This document shows, piece by piece, positions 34,361 through 43,747 of a stretch of DNA of 64,000 nucleotides. The notes below the pieces were generated by a model, which worked only from the letters and a program-made list of their open reading frames with translations, was not told where the DNA came from and ran no database searches. The translations under genes were made by a program, and so were the position numbers. Location: the NCBI GenBank assembly GCA_025210475.1, contig JAOARW010000105.1, forward strand, positions 22,429 through 86,428. The letters are read 5' to 3'. Source of the DNA: Carboxylicivirga sp. (GTDB lineage Bacteria > Bacteroidota > Bacteroidia > Bacteroidales > Marinilabiliaceae). Position 1 is the first letter of the stretch. The number at the start of each line of letters is the position of its first letter.

Positions 34361-36718
34361 ATGATAGTTTGTATTGCAGAGAAACCAAGTGTTGCAGGTG
34401 AAATAGCTCAAATTGTGGGAGCTAAGTCAAGGCGAGATGGTTATTATGAAGGCAATAACTATCAGGTTACCTGGACTTTTGGTCATTTGTGTACCCTAAA
34501 GGAACCTCATGAGTATCTGGCCGAATGGAAGCGGTGGAGCCTGGGATGGTTACCAATGATCCCTTCGCGTTTTGGCATTAAGCTAATCAACGACTCGGGT
34601 ATAGCCAAGCAGTTTAATACTATACAAAAGCTGGTGCAGGGCGCCGAAGAAGTGGTTAATTGTGGTGATGCCGGGCAGGAAGGAGAATTGATTCAGCGCT
34701 GGGTTCTGCACAAAGCCGGCACCAAGTGTCCGGTGAAGCGTTTGTGGATTTCCTCGTTAACAGAAGAAGCCATTCGCGAGGGATTTGAAAAATTGCGTTC
34801 AGCAGATGATTTTTCAAACCTTTATGCAGCGGGTAGCTCCAGAGCCATCGGTGATTGGTTGCTGGGTATTAATGCTACGCGGCTATACACACTTAAATAT
34901 GGTCAGCAGGGACAGGTTTTGTCGATCGGGCGGGTTCAAACACCCACTTTGGCTCTGATTGTTGAACGACAAAAAGCCATCGATAATTTTACGCCCGAAC
35001 CCTTTTGGGAGCTGAAAACCAAATACCGCGAGGTCGTTTTTTCGGCTACTAAAGGACGATTTACTAAAAAGGACGAAGGGGAAACTTACCTTGAAACCAT
35101 AAAAACAGATGAATTTGAGGTAAAAGACTTTTCAAGGAAGAAAGGCAAAGAAGCGCCACCCCGTCTTTTTGATTTAACATCCCTTCAGGTAGAGTGTAAT
35201 AAGAAGTTTGGTTTTTCGGCAGAAGAAACTTTAAAAACCATTCAATCACTCTATGAGAAGAAACTTACCACGTACCCTCGTGTAGATACGACTTTTCTGA
35301 GTGACGATATATATCCTAAGGTTCCCAATATTCTGAAAGGAATGAAGGATCATCAGCAGTTGACCGAACCGTTGTTAAAGTCCAAACTAAAAAAATCAAA
35401 AAAGGTTTTTGATGACAAAAAGGTGACCGATCACCACGCCATTATTCCAACAGGTGTTCATGCCAATAACATGAACCGTGACGAAAAGTTGGTCTATGAA
35501 TTGGTGGCACGTCGTTTTATAGCTGCTTTTTATCCTGATGCGACCATTTCAAATACCCAGGTGCTGGGGCATGTTAATGGAGTTGAGTTTAAGGCCACAG
35601 GAAAGCAATTGCTGGAGCCGGGCTGGCGTGTTGTGTTTATGGATGGTAAAGAAACAGAGAAGAAGCAGGACGATATCATGCCTGAATTTACGGTTGGCGA
35701 AAAAGGACCGCATGAGCCATTGCTGATCGAAAAAGAAACACAGCCTCCCAAACCATATACCGAAGCAACCTTACTGAGGGCTATGGAAACGGCCGGTAAG
35801 CAGGTGGATGATGAAGAATTGCGCGATGCCATGAAAGAAAATGGAATTGGCAGACCATCAACACGAGCTGCGATTATTGAAACCATTTTAAGGCGAAAAT
35901 ACATTACGAAAGTTCGCAAAAATCTACATCCAACAGTAACAGGCATTCAGTTAATTGATACGATTAAAAATGAATTGCTGAAATCGGCTGAACTAACTGG
36001 TATTTGGGAAAAGAAACTGCGCGAGATTGAAAAAGGCCAATACGATGCCGGTGAGTTTATGAATGAACTCAAGCAAATGGTATCGGATATTGTATTTCAT
36101 GTAAAACACGATCGCAGCGAAAAAAAGATTGAAGTTGTATCGGAGGAAGAAAATGTGAAAAAGGCTACGAAAGCTCCAAAGAAGGCTAAGGTAGAGGAGT
36201 TGATTTGTCCTCGCTGCAAAGAGGGGCAAATGCTTAAGGGTAAATCAGCCTGGGGCTGCTCTCGCTTTAAAGAAGGATGTAAGACGCTTGTTCCTTTTGA
36301 TTTCAAAGGCAAAAAACTAAGTGATAAACAGTTTGAGCAGTTGTTAATCAAGGGTAAAACGCCTAAGATAAAGGGCTTTGGACAGGATGGAACTAAGGTG
36401 GATGGCATCATTAAATTTGATGCTGAATATAAATTAACACTTGAAGTTGCCGAACCGGAAGCCTGGACTTGTCCTGTTTGTAAGGTCGGATTAGTGGTTA
36501 AAGGTAAAACGGCCTATGGTTGTAATAACTTTAAAAATGGTTGTCGCTTGCGCATTCCTTTCGAATTTATGGGCAAATCATTAACCGAGAAACAGGTAGA
36601 AGCTTTGGTTTTAAAACAGAAGACACCGCTTATTAAAGGCCTGATCAATGCTCAAACCCATGAAAAAATAAACGGAAAGATTATTTTGAACGGAGATGGA
36701 CAATTGGGTGTTGAATAG
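34361..36718 (+). CDS. topB: DNA topoisomerase III
   Basis: Type IA topoisomerase of 785 residues, which decatenates and relaxes DNA. The Toprim domain opens with IAEKPSVAGEIA and has the acidic triad in CGDAGQEGELIQ (about 110). The catalytic Tyr is about residue 305 in LTTYPRVDTTFL. The C-terminus carries two similar zinc-ribbon-like units (first Cys about 616 and 704), each CPxCxxGxxxKGKxAxGCxxFKxGC, followed by GKxLxxKQxExL. They are about 88 residues apart and look like a tandem duplication. Chromosomal or mobile-element TopB paralogues both occur in Bacteroidota; no mobility genes are adjacent. Confidence 0.92.
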   Translation: MIVCIAEKPSVAGEIAQIVGAKSRRDGYYEGNNYQVTWTFGHLCTLKEPHEYLAEWKRWSLGWLPMIPSRFGIKLINDSGIAKQFNTIQKLVQGAEEVVNCGDAGQEGELIQRWVLHKAGTKCPVKRLWISSLTEEAIREGFEKLRSADDFSNLYAAGSSRAIGDWLLGINATRLYTLKYGQQGQVLSIGRVQTPTLALIVERQKAIDNFTPEPFWELKTKYREVVFSATKGRFTKKDEGETYLETIKTDEFEVKDFSRKKGKEAPPRLFDLTSLQVECNKKFGFSAEETLKTIQSLYEKKLTTYPRVDTTFLSDDIYPKVPNILKGMKDHQQLTEPLLKSKLKKSKKVFDDKKVTDHHAIIPTGVHANNMNRDEKLVYELVARRFIAAFYPDATISNTQVLGHVNGVEFKATGKQLLEPGWRVVFMDGKETEKKQDDIMPEFTVGEKGPHEPLLIEKETQPPKPYTEATLLRAMETAGKQVDDEELRDAMKENGIGRPSTRAAIIETILRRKYITKVRKNLHPTVTGIQLIDTIKNELLKSAELTGIWEKKLREIEKGQYDAGEFMNELKQMVSDIVFHVKHDRSEKKIEVVSEEENVKKATKAPKKAKVEELICPRCKEGQMLKGKSAWGCSRFKEGCKTLVPFDFKGKKLSDKQFEQLLIKGKTPKIKGFGQDGTKVDGIIKFDAEYKLTLEVAEPEAWTCPVCKVGLVVKGKTAYGCNNFKNGCRLRIPFEFMGKSLTEKQVEALVLKQKTPLIKGLINAQTHEKINGKIILNGDGQLGVE

Positions 36719-36816
36719 GTTTTATTGATCTGTTTCAAATCGAAACCCAGAACTGTATAATATTATCCAGTCAAGTTTCAATATCAGAAGATGTGTTAAA
36801 TGGAGCGCGATTGTGA

Positions 36817-36845
36817 TTGGATTTAATCCCTTTTTTTTACTTTTG
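36817..36845 (+). promoter_or_regulatory. Bacteroidetes-type promoter of the LysM gene
   Basis: TTG (36817-36819), 18-nt spacer, TACTTTTG (36838-36845), about 60 bp before the start codon. Confidence 0.6.
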
Positions 36846-36904
36846 AGCTTTTAAAGCTATTGTGGCAAATTTAACGGTAGCGGCTTATACAGAATTATTA
36901 GCAT

Positions 36905-39268
36905 ATGAAGAATTTTGCACTTGCACTAACGCTTTTCCTTATACTTTTACCTGTTTCCTATCAAAATGGTACTGCTCAAAACAATATACCCGAAGGAACC
37001 GAAAAAATCATTATTGATGGTAAAGAGTACTACCTGCATAAGGTGAGGAAAAGTGAAGGGATTTATCGAATAAGTGTTTCTTATGGTGTTTCTCAAAAGG
37101 AACTGCTTGAAGTAAATCCGTCCATTGCGTTTGGATTAAAGGTTGGGCAGATTGTTAAAGTACCTGTTATAAAAGGACGTAATAGTACAGAAGAGCAATT
37201 AAACTCAGAAGCATTTATTTACCATACGGTCGAGAAAGGTCAAACAGCTTACTACATTGCCAAGCGTTACCGAGTGGAGCTAAAAGATATCTACGATAAT
37301 AACCCGGGAAGTGATCAGCAATTATTATTGGGAACCATCATTAAGATTCCTAAAAAGAATGTGCCGGAATCTGAATTTAAGGTTGATGATGAAGGTTATA
37401 CGGTTCATAAAGTAAAGCCAAAAGAAACACTGTACGGAATTGCTCGCAAATACAACCTGCACATTAATGATATAATTCGTCATAACGAAGGACTTGAGTC
37501 GGGTGTGTTGGCAAAAGGAAGCCTGATTCGTATCCCGGTTAAAGTGGAAGACAAGATACAGGAGCCTGAAAAGGTTGAGATAGCCGGTACTGAGGATGAA
37601 AACTATCTGTATCACCGCATATCTGCTGGTGAAACCTTATTCAGCATTGCTGAAAAATACAATACCAAAACCAGCGATGTATTAGCTGTTAATCAATCCA
37701 TCAATGCCAATGATTTACCGTTGGGTTATTTAGTGCGTATTCCTAAAAATGCCATCAAGGCGAAACCACAAAGTCCTTTTGCTAATGCAGTTTTGATCGA
37801 TCACAAAATCAAAAAGCGCGAAACCTTAAGCATGGTGGCCAAAAGGTATGATGTACCGGCCGAAATGATTGAAAAGGTGAATGCAGAAAAAGGAATTGAC
37901 CTTGAGCGATGGAAAAAAGGCATGGTGATTAAGGTACCGAATAAAGCCTGGCTAGAGCAGTATTTTGAGTCAATACTCGTACAGGCCGATAAGACGGTTG
38001 ATGCGGATACAAGCCTGGTGCTTTCTTTTGAACAAAGGGAATGTGAAGAATACGACTATAGTTTGTTAAAGCCATCCATAAAAGTGGCCTTATTAATGCC
38101 ATTTAATGTGGAGGCAACAAAAAAGGTAAACTACAGCTATGAAGAAGTTGAGGGTGATACCATTCTGGTTGAAAACGAGACTCGAAAATTATCCATACGT
38201 TCCAAAGTGTTTGTCGAGTTTTATCAAGGTAGCTTGTTGGCTCTGGAGGCGCTAAAGAAAGAAGGAGTTAATGTGGATTTGTTTGTATATGATACAGCCC
38301 CTGATAGTATAAAACTGAAAGAAATATTGAATAAGCCCGAGTTGCGTCATGTAGATTTAATTATTGGCCCGGCTTATTCCTATAACCTTAAATTTGTGTC
38401 GGACTTTTCGAAGCAACACAGCATTCCAATGGTGTATCCATTGTCGCCGGTTAACAGCGAAATGAATAATAATCCCCTTTTATTTCAGGCGAACCCAACG
38501 GACACCTTGATGTTTGATGTGATGGCCAAACGAATGATTGCCGAATCCATGGGAAAAAGACTGGTGATGATTCGCACTGAAAACATGGATAATTTATTTG
38601 AACAGCGTTTTAGCCGGGTAATTCGTGATAAAGTATACTGGGAAAGTTTTAAGAATGGTGAGATGCCTGATTTTGTAGAATATACTTTCAAGCAGGATGA
38701 TTTGGTAAGCCTGGAGCGCATGTTTGCAGTGGACAAAGGTAATGCTGTCATCATTCCTTCTGTTGAAGAAGCGCAGGTTAATCGGATTATAACAACTGTA
38801 AAAGGAGCGGCTGATAAAACCAAGGCTGACGTTACATTGTGGGGATTACCGGAGTGGATGAAGTACAATACCATTAACCCTGAGGATGTTCATAAGCTAA
38901 ACGGTCATATGTTTAGTTATTATGCAGTGGACTATGCCGATTCAACTAAAACGCAACGAATCGATGACTATCGCCTTTGGTTTGGCACAGAGCCAATCGC
39001 TATTTCGCCATTTTTCCAGGCCGCATCGGTTAATGCTAATTTGAGTCGTTATAGTTTGTGGGGGCACGATTTAACTTACTATTTTATTTCTGCCATTCGC
39101 GATTTCGGTCAAAACTTTACGCACTGTATCCAGCATCACCATCCATATGCCATCCAGTCAAAGTTATCATTCCGACGATTATCCGGCTGGGGCGGTTTTC
39201 ATAATCAGGGATTGTATGTACTTAATTTCAAACCCGATTATGAACTGGAGATTAAAACGGTGGAATAA
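36905..39268 (+). CDS. LysM-repeat protein with periplasmic-binding-like domain
   Basis: Secreted protein of 787 residues. A signal peptide (about 1-24) is followed by five LysM units (about 43-87, 105-149, 164-210, 234-280 and 299-346), each with a (Y/I)xVxKGxTxxxIAxxY core. LysM units bind peptidoglycan. From about 390 the sequence (IKVALLMPFNVEA, DLIIGPAYSYN, SIPMVYPLSPVNSE) resembles a type 1 periplasmic-binding protein. This combination is common in Bacteroidota and is thought to be cell-wall linked; its ligand is unknown. Confidence 0.87.
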   Translation: MKNFALALTLFLILLPVSYQNGTAQNNIPEGTEKIIIDGKEYYLHKVRKSEGIYRISVSYGVSQKELLEVNPSIAFGLKVGQIVKVPVIKGRNSTEEQLNSEAFIYHTVEKGQTAYYIAKRYRVELKDIYDNNPGSDQQLLLGTIIKIPKKNVPESEFKVDDEGYTVHKVKPKETLYGIARKYNLHINDIIRHNEGLESGVLAKGSLIRIPVKVEDKIQEPEKVEIAGTEDENYLYHRISAGETLFSIAEKYNTKTSDVLAVNQSINANDLPLGYLVRIPKNAIKAKPQSPFANAVLIDHKIKKRETLSMVAKRYDVPAEMIEKVNAEKGIDLERWKKGMVIKVPNKAWLEQYFESILVQADKTVDADTSLVLSFEQRECEEYDYSLLKPSIKVALLMPFNVEATKKVNYSYEEVEGDTILVENETRKLSIRSKVFVEFYQGSLLALEALKKEGVNVDLFVYDTAPDSIKLKEILNKPELRHVDLIIGPAYSYNLKFVSDFSKQHSIPMVYPLSPVNSEMNNNPLLFQANPTDTLMFDVMAKRMIAESMGKRLVMIRTENMDNLFEQRFSRVIRDKVYWESFKNGEMPDFVEYTFKQDDLVSLERMFAVDKGNAVIIPSVEEAQVNRIITTVKGAADKTKADVTLWGLPEWMKYNTINPEDVHKLNGHMFSYYAVDYADSTKTQRIDDYRLWFGTEPIAISPFFQAASVNANLSRYSLWGHDLTYYFISAIRDFGQNFTHCIQHHHPYAIQSKLSFRRLSGWGGFHNQGLYVLNFKPDYELEIKTVE

Positions 39269-39298
39269 TTTCTATTAAAATATTCGATTTGAACCCAA

Positions 39299-39328
39299 AG
39301 CTGATGGCCACTGGCTATCGGCTTTTTT
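39299..39328 (+). terminator. Terminator after the LysM gene
   Basis: AGCTGATGGCC / GGCTATCGGCT stem with two G-U pairs, ACT loop, then six T. It is a diverged copy of the GCCATTAGCTAT repeat family. Confidence 0.65.
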
Positions 39329-39332
39329 ATGC

Positions 39333-39340
39333 TATCTTTG
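39333..39340 (+). promoter_or_regulatory. Candidate -7 element for the ABC-F gene
   Basis: TATCTTTG, 17 bp before the ATG at 39358 and just after the terminator, so the leader would be very short. No TTG is seen at the expected -33 position. Confidence 0.45.
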
Positions 39341-39357
39341 CACAAATTTTTTACAGA

Positions 39358-41307
39358 ATGGTTTCGATTAATCAGTTAACAGTTGATTTTGGTGGTTTTA
39401 AGCTATTTGAAGAGGTCTCTTTCCTGATCAATAATAAAGATCGGATTGGATTGATTGGGAAGAATGGTGCCGGTAAATCCACTTTACTTAAGATAATTGC
39501 CGGTCATCAGGAACCAACCGAAGGGACGGTTACCATGCCAAGAGGTGTGAAGATTGGTTATTTGCCTCAGCACATGAAGTACACCGACACACGATCGGTG
39601 GTGGAAGAGGTGGAGCTGGCTTTTGCCGAGCTAAAAGGATTGGAAAAGCAGATTGGCGATATCAATACCGAAATTGCCGAGCGCACTGATTACGAATCTG
39701 AAAGTTACTTGGCCTTGCTGGATAGGCTTAATGAATTAACCGAACGGTTTAACCTGTTGGGCGGAGCTAACCACGAAGGCTTAATTGAAACCACCTTAAA
39801 AGGATTGGGCTTTGAGCGAAGCGATTTTAAGCGCAATACTGGTGAGTTTAGTGGTGGGTGGCGAATGCGCATCGAATTGGCAAAAATATTGCTTGAGCAG
39901 CCCGATATTTTTCTTCTGGATGAGCCAACCAACCACCTGGATATTGATTCGATTCAGTGGCTTGAAGATTTTCTGAAGACCTACAGTGGAGCCGTTGTAT
40001 TAATATCGCACGATAAGGCATTTTTGGATAATATCACCACCCGAAGTGTTGAGATATCTTTGGGTAGGATATATGATTATAAAGCCAGCTATTCGCAGTT
40101 TATCGAGCTTCGTAAAGAAAGACGCGAGCAGCAATTGAATGCTTTTAATAATCAACAGAAAAAGATTGAAGATACGGAGAAGTTTATTGAGCGTTTTCGT
40201 TATAAAGCCACGAAAGCAGTGCAGGTTCAATCGCGCATCAAGCAGCTCGAAAAGTTGGATAGAATTGAAGTTGATGAGTTTGATAACTCGGCCTTGAATA
40301 TCAAATTTCCTCCGGCACCACGGTCGGGCACTGTGGTGGTAAAAGGCGATGAGGTAAGTAAAGCCTATGGCGATCTTCTGGTTTTGGATGAAGTGGATAT
40401 CACCATCCAACGGGGCGAAAAAGTGGCCTTTGTAGGTCGAAATGGTGAAGGGAAAACCACCATGGCTCGTATCATTATGAGCGAATTGGCACACACGGGT
40501 AAACTTGATTTGGGGCATAATGTTAAGATCGGTTACTTTGCCCAGGATCAGGCCGAGCGTCTGGATGAAAGTCATTCAGTTTTCGAAACCATTGATCTGG
40601 TGGCTGTGGGAGAAATTCGAACAAAGATTCGTGACTTGCTGGGAGCTTTTATGTTTTCCGGCGAGGAGGTGGATAAGAAGGTTTCGGTGCTTTCGGGCGG
40701 AGAGCGCACGCGTTTGGCCATGGTTCGATTATTACTCGAACCAGTTAACCTGCTCATTCTCGATGAGCCAACCAACCACCTGGATATGCGCTCCAAGGAG
40801 ATATTGAAAAAGGCCTTAATTGATTTTGAGGGAACCGTTATTCTGGTTTCTCACGATCGTGAGTTTTTGGATGGTTTGGTTGATAAGGTCTATGAATTTC
40901 GCCATAAAAAAATTAAAGAACACCTTGGTGGTATTTATGAGTTTCTGGAGAAGAAGAAACTGGAAAACCTGAATGAATTGAATGCCTCTATTGCGTCGAA
41001 GAAGAATGAAGGGCTAAAGAAGGAGACATCAAGTGCCAAGCTTTCATACGAAGAACGTAAAGAGCTTAGTAAAAAAATAAAGAAAGCAGAACGCTCGGTT
41101 GAATCGGCTGAAAATGAAATTGCCAATCTGGAAACAGAGTTGGAGGTTCTAACCGGGAAAATCAATTTACCTGAGAATGCTTCAGATGCAGATTTGTTTA
41201 AGGATTATAAGTCAACCGAAACAGCATTGGAAGAGCGAATGGAAGAATGGGAAATGGCTCAGGAAGAACTGGAAAAACTATTAAAGCAAAAATCTGAATT
41301 AGATTAA
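39358..41307 (+). CDS. ABC-F family ATPase
   Basis: Soluble protein of 649 residues with two ABC ATPase domains and no membrane segments, the ABC-F layout (ribosome-associated translation factors or antibiotic-protection proteins). First domain: Walker A GLIGKNGAGKST, signature FSGGWRMRI. Second: GRNGEGKTT, signature LSGGERTRL, Walker B LLILDEPTNHLD. The linker between them is charged (KERREQQLNAF). A coiled coil (about 545-640) ends the protein, as in Uup-type members. The ATG at 39358 is chosen; the in-frame codon at 39289 is TTG and lies in the terminator. The rlmB start follows by 1 bp. Confidence 0.92.
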   Translation: MVSINQLTVDFGGFKLFEEVSFLINNKDRIGLIGKNGAGKSTLLKIIAGHQEPTEGTVTMPRGVKIGYLPQHMKYTDTRSVVEEVELAFAELKGLEKQIGDINTEIAERTDYESESYLALLDRLNELTERFNLLGGANHEGLIETTLKGLGFERSDFKRNTGEFSGGWRMRIELAKILLEQPDIFLLDEPTNHLDIDSIQWLEDFLKTYSGAVVLISHDKAFLDNITTRSVEISLGRIYDYKASYSQFIELRKERREQQLNAFNNQQKKIEDTEKFIERFRYKATKAVQVQSRIKQLEKLDRIEVDEFDNSALNIKFPPAPRSGTVVVKGDEVSKAYGDLLVLDEVDITIQRGEKVAFVGRNGEGKTTMARIIMSELAHTGKLDLGHNVKIGYFAQDQAERLDESHSVFETIDLVAVGEIRTKIRDLLGAFMFSGEEVDKKVSVLSGGERTRLAMVRLLLEPVNLLILDEPTNHLDMRSKEILKKALIDFEGTVILVSHDREFLDGLVDKVYEFRHKKIKEHLGGIYEFLEKKKLENLNELNASIASKKNEGLKKETSSAKLSYEERKELSKKIKKAERSVESAENEIANLETELEVLTGKINLPENASDADLFKDYKSTETALEERMEEWEMAQEELEKLLKQKSELD

Positions 41308-41308
41308 C

Positions 41309-42055
41309 ATGGCAAAGCAAGAGAGAGAACAGCAAATGGTGTTTGGTATACGTGCCGTACAAGAGGCAATTGTTGCCGGAAAAGAAATTGAAAAAGTGAT
41401 GATCAAAAAAGGCCTGCAAGGGGCGCTATTTCAGAGTTTCTTAGATGTCGTGAGGGAGCACAATATACCTTTTCAGTTTGTGCCGATGGAAAAGTTAAAT
41501 CGCCTGACTCGACAGAATCATCAAGGTGTTATTGCCATGATATCCCCGGTTACTTATCAGGATATCGAACAATTGATTCCCACATTTTTTGAAGAGGGGA
41601 AGGAGCCTTTTATTCTTGTGCTTGACCACATTACTGACGTGCGCAACTTTGGGGCCATTGCCCGAACAGCTGAATGTGCAGGTGTGGATGCCATTGTTAT
41701 TCCCGATACTGGTGCTGCTGCCATTACATCAGATGCCATTAAAACATCAGCCGGAGCCTTGCATACCATTCCGGTTTGTCGGGTGCGTAGCTTGATTTCG
41801 ACGGTTGAATTTCTGCAGGGAAGTGGTTTGAAGATAGTTGCTGCGACGGAAAAGGGAGCGGTGGATTACAATCATGCCAATTACCGCGGACCAATTACAT
41901 TGGTAATGGGTGCTGAGGATCGAGGTGTAAATCCAAAAATTTTAGCAGCAGCAGAAATAAAAAGTAAAATTCCGATTATGGGCGAGATTGATTCGTTGAA
42001 TGTATCGGTTGCTGCAGGTATTCTGATGTACGAGATTTTAAAAAAACGTCAATAA
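41309..42055 (+). CDS. rlmB: 23S rRNA (guanosine-2'-O-)-methyltransferase RlmB-like
   Basis: SpoU/TrmH-family SPOUT methyltransferase of 248 residues. The N-terminal domain (MVFGIRAVQEAI) is the RNA-binding part. The catalytic knot has the motifs DHITDVRNFGAIARTAECAGV (about 105-125), TLVMGAEDRGV and SLNVSVAAGILMYE. RlmB methylates G2251 of 23S rRNA; close family members modify other sites. It starts 1 bp after the ABC-F gene, so the two ribosome-related genes are coupled. Confidence 0.88.
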   Translation: MAKQEREQQMVFGIRAVQEAIVAGKEIEKVMIKKGLQGALFQSFLDVVREHNIPFQFVPMEKLNRLTRQNHQGVIAMISPVTYQDIEQLIPTFFEEGKEPFILVLDHITDVRNFGAIARTAECAGVDAIVIPDTGAAAITSDAIKTSAGALHTIPVCRVRSLISTVEFLQGSGLKIVAATEKGAVDYNHANYRGPITLVMGAEDRGVNPKILAAAEIKSKIPIMGEIDSLNVSVAAGILMYEILKKRQ

Positions 42056-42140
42056 CCTGGTCAAATTATCCTGTATTTTGCTTTTTGATCATAATTTATG
42101 TAGCATTTTTTAACATTTCTATCGTTAATGAGTTGCATTA

Positions 42141-42163
42141 CCTGTAAACATTGGTAAACAGGC
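42141..42163. repeat. Inverted repeat in the rlmB-UroD interval
   Basis: CCTGT ... ACAGG with two internal GTAAACA direct repeats. It could be a regulator site for the downstream UroD-family gene. No second copy is seen. Confidence 0.3.
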
Positions 42164-42296
42164 AAGTATCTTCATGTGTTTTCGTCAGCTTAAAAAGTGC
42201 TTTCATCCCGATTTATTTGATTTTTGTCATATCTTTTCTAAATTCGACAAGTTTTGCGATGAAAAAAATCATATTTTTTAATCAAAAGCAACGCTT

Positions 42297-43358
42297 ATGA
42301 TTCACAAGGAAAGAGTCCTGAAGGCACTAAACCACGAGCAAGCGGATAGGGTGCCATTTTTCTATTGGGACGTCCCTGAATTTGGTGCTAAGTTGATGGA
42401 GCACTTGGGGTTTCAGAATCGTGATCAGCTATTGGAGTATCTGGATGTTGACTTTCGTTGGGTTGAACCAGACTATGTAGGAAAAAATCTTGTTGGGGAT
42501 GATGGTCTGACAAAGACCGATATTTGGGGAGTTGGTTATTCAAAAGTAAAAAATGGTGACTTTGCCTATTGGGAAGCCACCAGTTTTCCTTTGGAAGGAC
42601 AAACAGACCCGGCCGCACTGGATGACTTTGAGTGGCCTACAACCAAACTGTTCGATTTTGAATCGTTACCAAAGAAAATTAATAAATACAAAGACTATGC
42701 TGTGATGACAGCGCCCGGCTATTCTTCACCGGGATTATTTCGCATTATCCAACGATTGTTGGGGCGTGATGCCTTCCTGGATGTCATCATGTACCATCCT
42801 AAGTTTTTCGCTGCCATCAGTGAAAAGGTTAATGCATTTTACCTCGAATTTATAGAGAAGGTATTTGACAAAGCTGAAGGTGGGATCGATTTTATCCGAA
42901 TTGCCGACGATTTTGGTTCGCAATCAGGATTATCCATTAGCAATGATATTTGGGAGCAACATTGCAAACCAGCCATTGAAGCCTTTGTGGAAGTACCTCG
43001 CTCGAGAGGTGTGAAATTTTACATGCACTCATGTGGTGGAGTGCGTAAGCTTTTGCCTGAATTTATCAGCCTGGGGGCTGATGTACTTGACCCCATCCAA
43101 ACCCGCGCCAACGGAATGTCACCCGATGGCTTAAAGAAGGATTTTGGCAATTACATTACTTTTTGTGGTGCTTTGGATGAAGAGTTACTGCTTCGCCAAG
43201 GAACACCTGAGAAAGTAAAGGATGGTGTTAAAAAATTATTGGATACCATGGCTCCGGGAGGTGGATTTATTCTTGGCCCGTCGCACAAGCTTAAAGTTGA
43301 AACACCAGTTGAAAATGTGGTAGCCATGTATGAAGCTGCCAAAGAATGGAAATACTAA
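42297..43358 (+). CDS. Uroporphyrinogen decarboxylase-family protein
   Basis: Protein of 353 residues with the UroD/MtaA-type (beta/alpha)8 fold. N-terminal ERVLKALNHEQADRVPFFYWDVPE fits the methyltransferase-like branch more than true HemE. A candidate zinc site lies in FYMHSCGGVRKLLPEF (His and Cys, about residue 243), and TFCGALDEELLL follows. In this family MtaA/MtbA-like members move methyl groups to or from corrinoid proteins. It stands alone, ended by a strong terminator. Its substrate is unknown; heme synthesis is less likely. Confidence 0.85.
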   Translation: MIHKERVLKALNHEQADRVPFFYWDVPEFGAKLMEHLGFQNRDQLLEYLDVDFRWVEPDYVGKNLVGDDGLTKTDIWGVGYSKVKNGDFAYWEATSFPLEGQTDPAALDDFEWPTTKLFDFESLPKKINKYKDYAVMTAPGYSSPGLFRIIQRLLGRDAFLDVIMYHPKFFAAISEKVNAFYLEFIEKVFDKAEGGIDFIRIADDFGSQSGLSISNDIWEQHCKPAIEAFVEVPRSRGVKFYMHSCGGVRKLLPEFISLGADVLDPIQTRANGMSPDGLKKDFGNYITFCGALDEELLLRQGTPEKVKDGVKKLLDTMAPGGGFILGPSHKLKVETPVENVVAMYEAAKEWKY

Positions 43359-43380
43359 ATTAAAGAATCGCATAACTGGA

Positions 43381-43416
43381 AGCCTTACTTCATGAGTGGT
43401 GAAGTAAGGCTTTTTT
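43381..43416 (+). terminator. Intrinsic terminator after the UroD-family gene
   Basis: Perfect 12-bp stem AGCCTTACTTCA / TGAAGTAAGGCT with a 7-nt loop and six T. Confidence 0.92.
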
Positions 43417-43747
43417 AGTTTATTTACTGAGGTTTAATGTTGTGTTAATAAAATCTAGTTGTTGATATTCAGTGTGTAAGATGATGGGTCGATGTTGTGT
43501 TGATGGCCGTGTTTTTAACTAATAAGTGTACGGTTCATTGATTTGCTTAGAAAGCCAGTACCATATTGAAGCACATTTCTTTATTAATCATTCTATTAAT
43601 AAGTTTAGTATTACTATCTTCGCGGCCGCTAATTCAATATCCTTTTTGTAGTTGCCCGCTGGCAAAAATCCCCAATTATTTTTCATAGATGTTATGCATT
43701 CTTTATGAATGGTGATTTGTATTGTGTAAACTTTAAATTTATTATAC
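43417..43747. other. Promoter region of the SulP gene
   Basis: 331 bp without a gene. TATCTTCG near 43615-43622 is a one-mismatch -7 candidate. No other structure is seen. Confidence 0.35.

Noticed and set aside
39289..39357. Upstream TTG start for the ABC-F protein
   Set aside because: The stretch holds a terminator hairpin and a promoter -7 element, so the ATG at 39358 is the real start.
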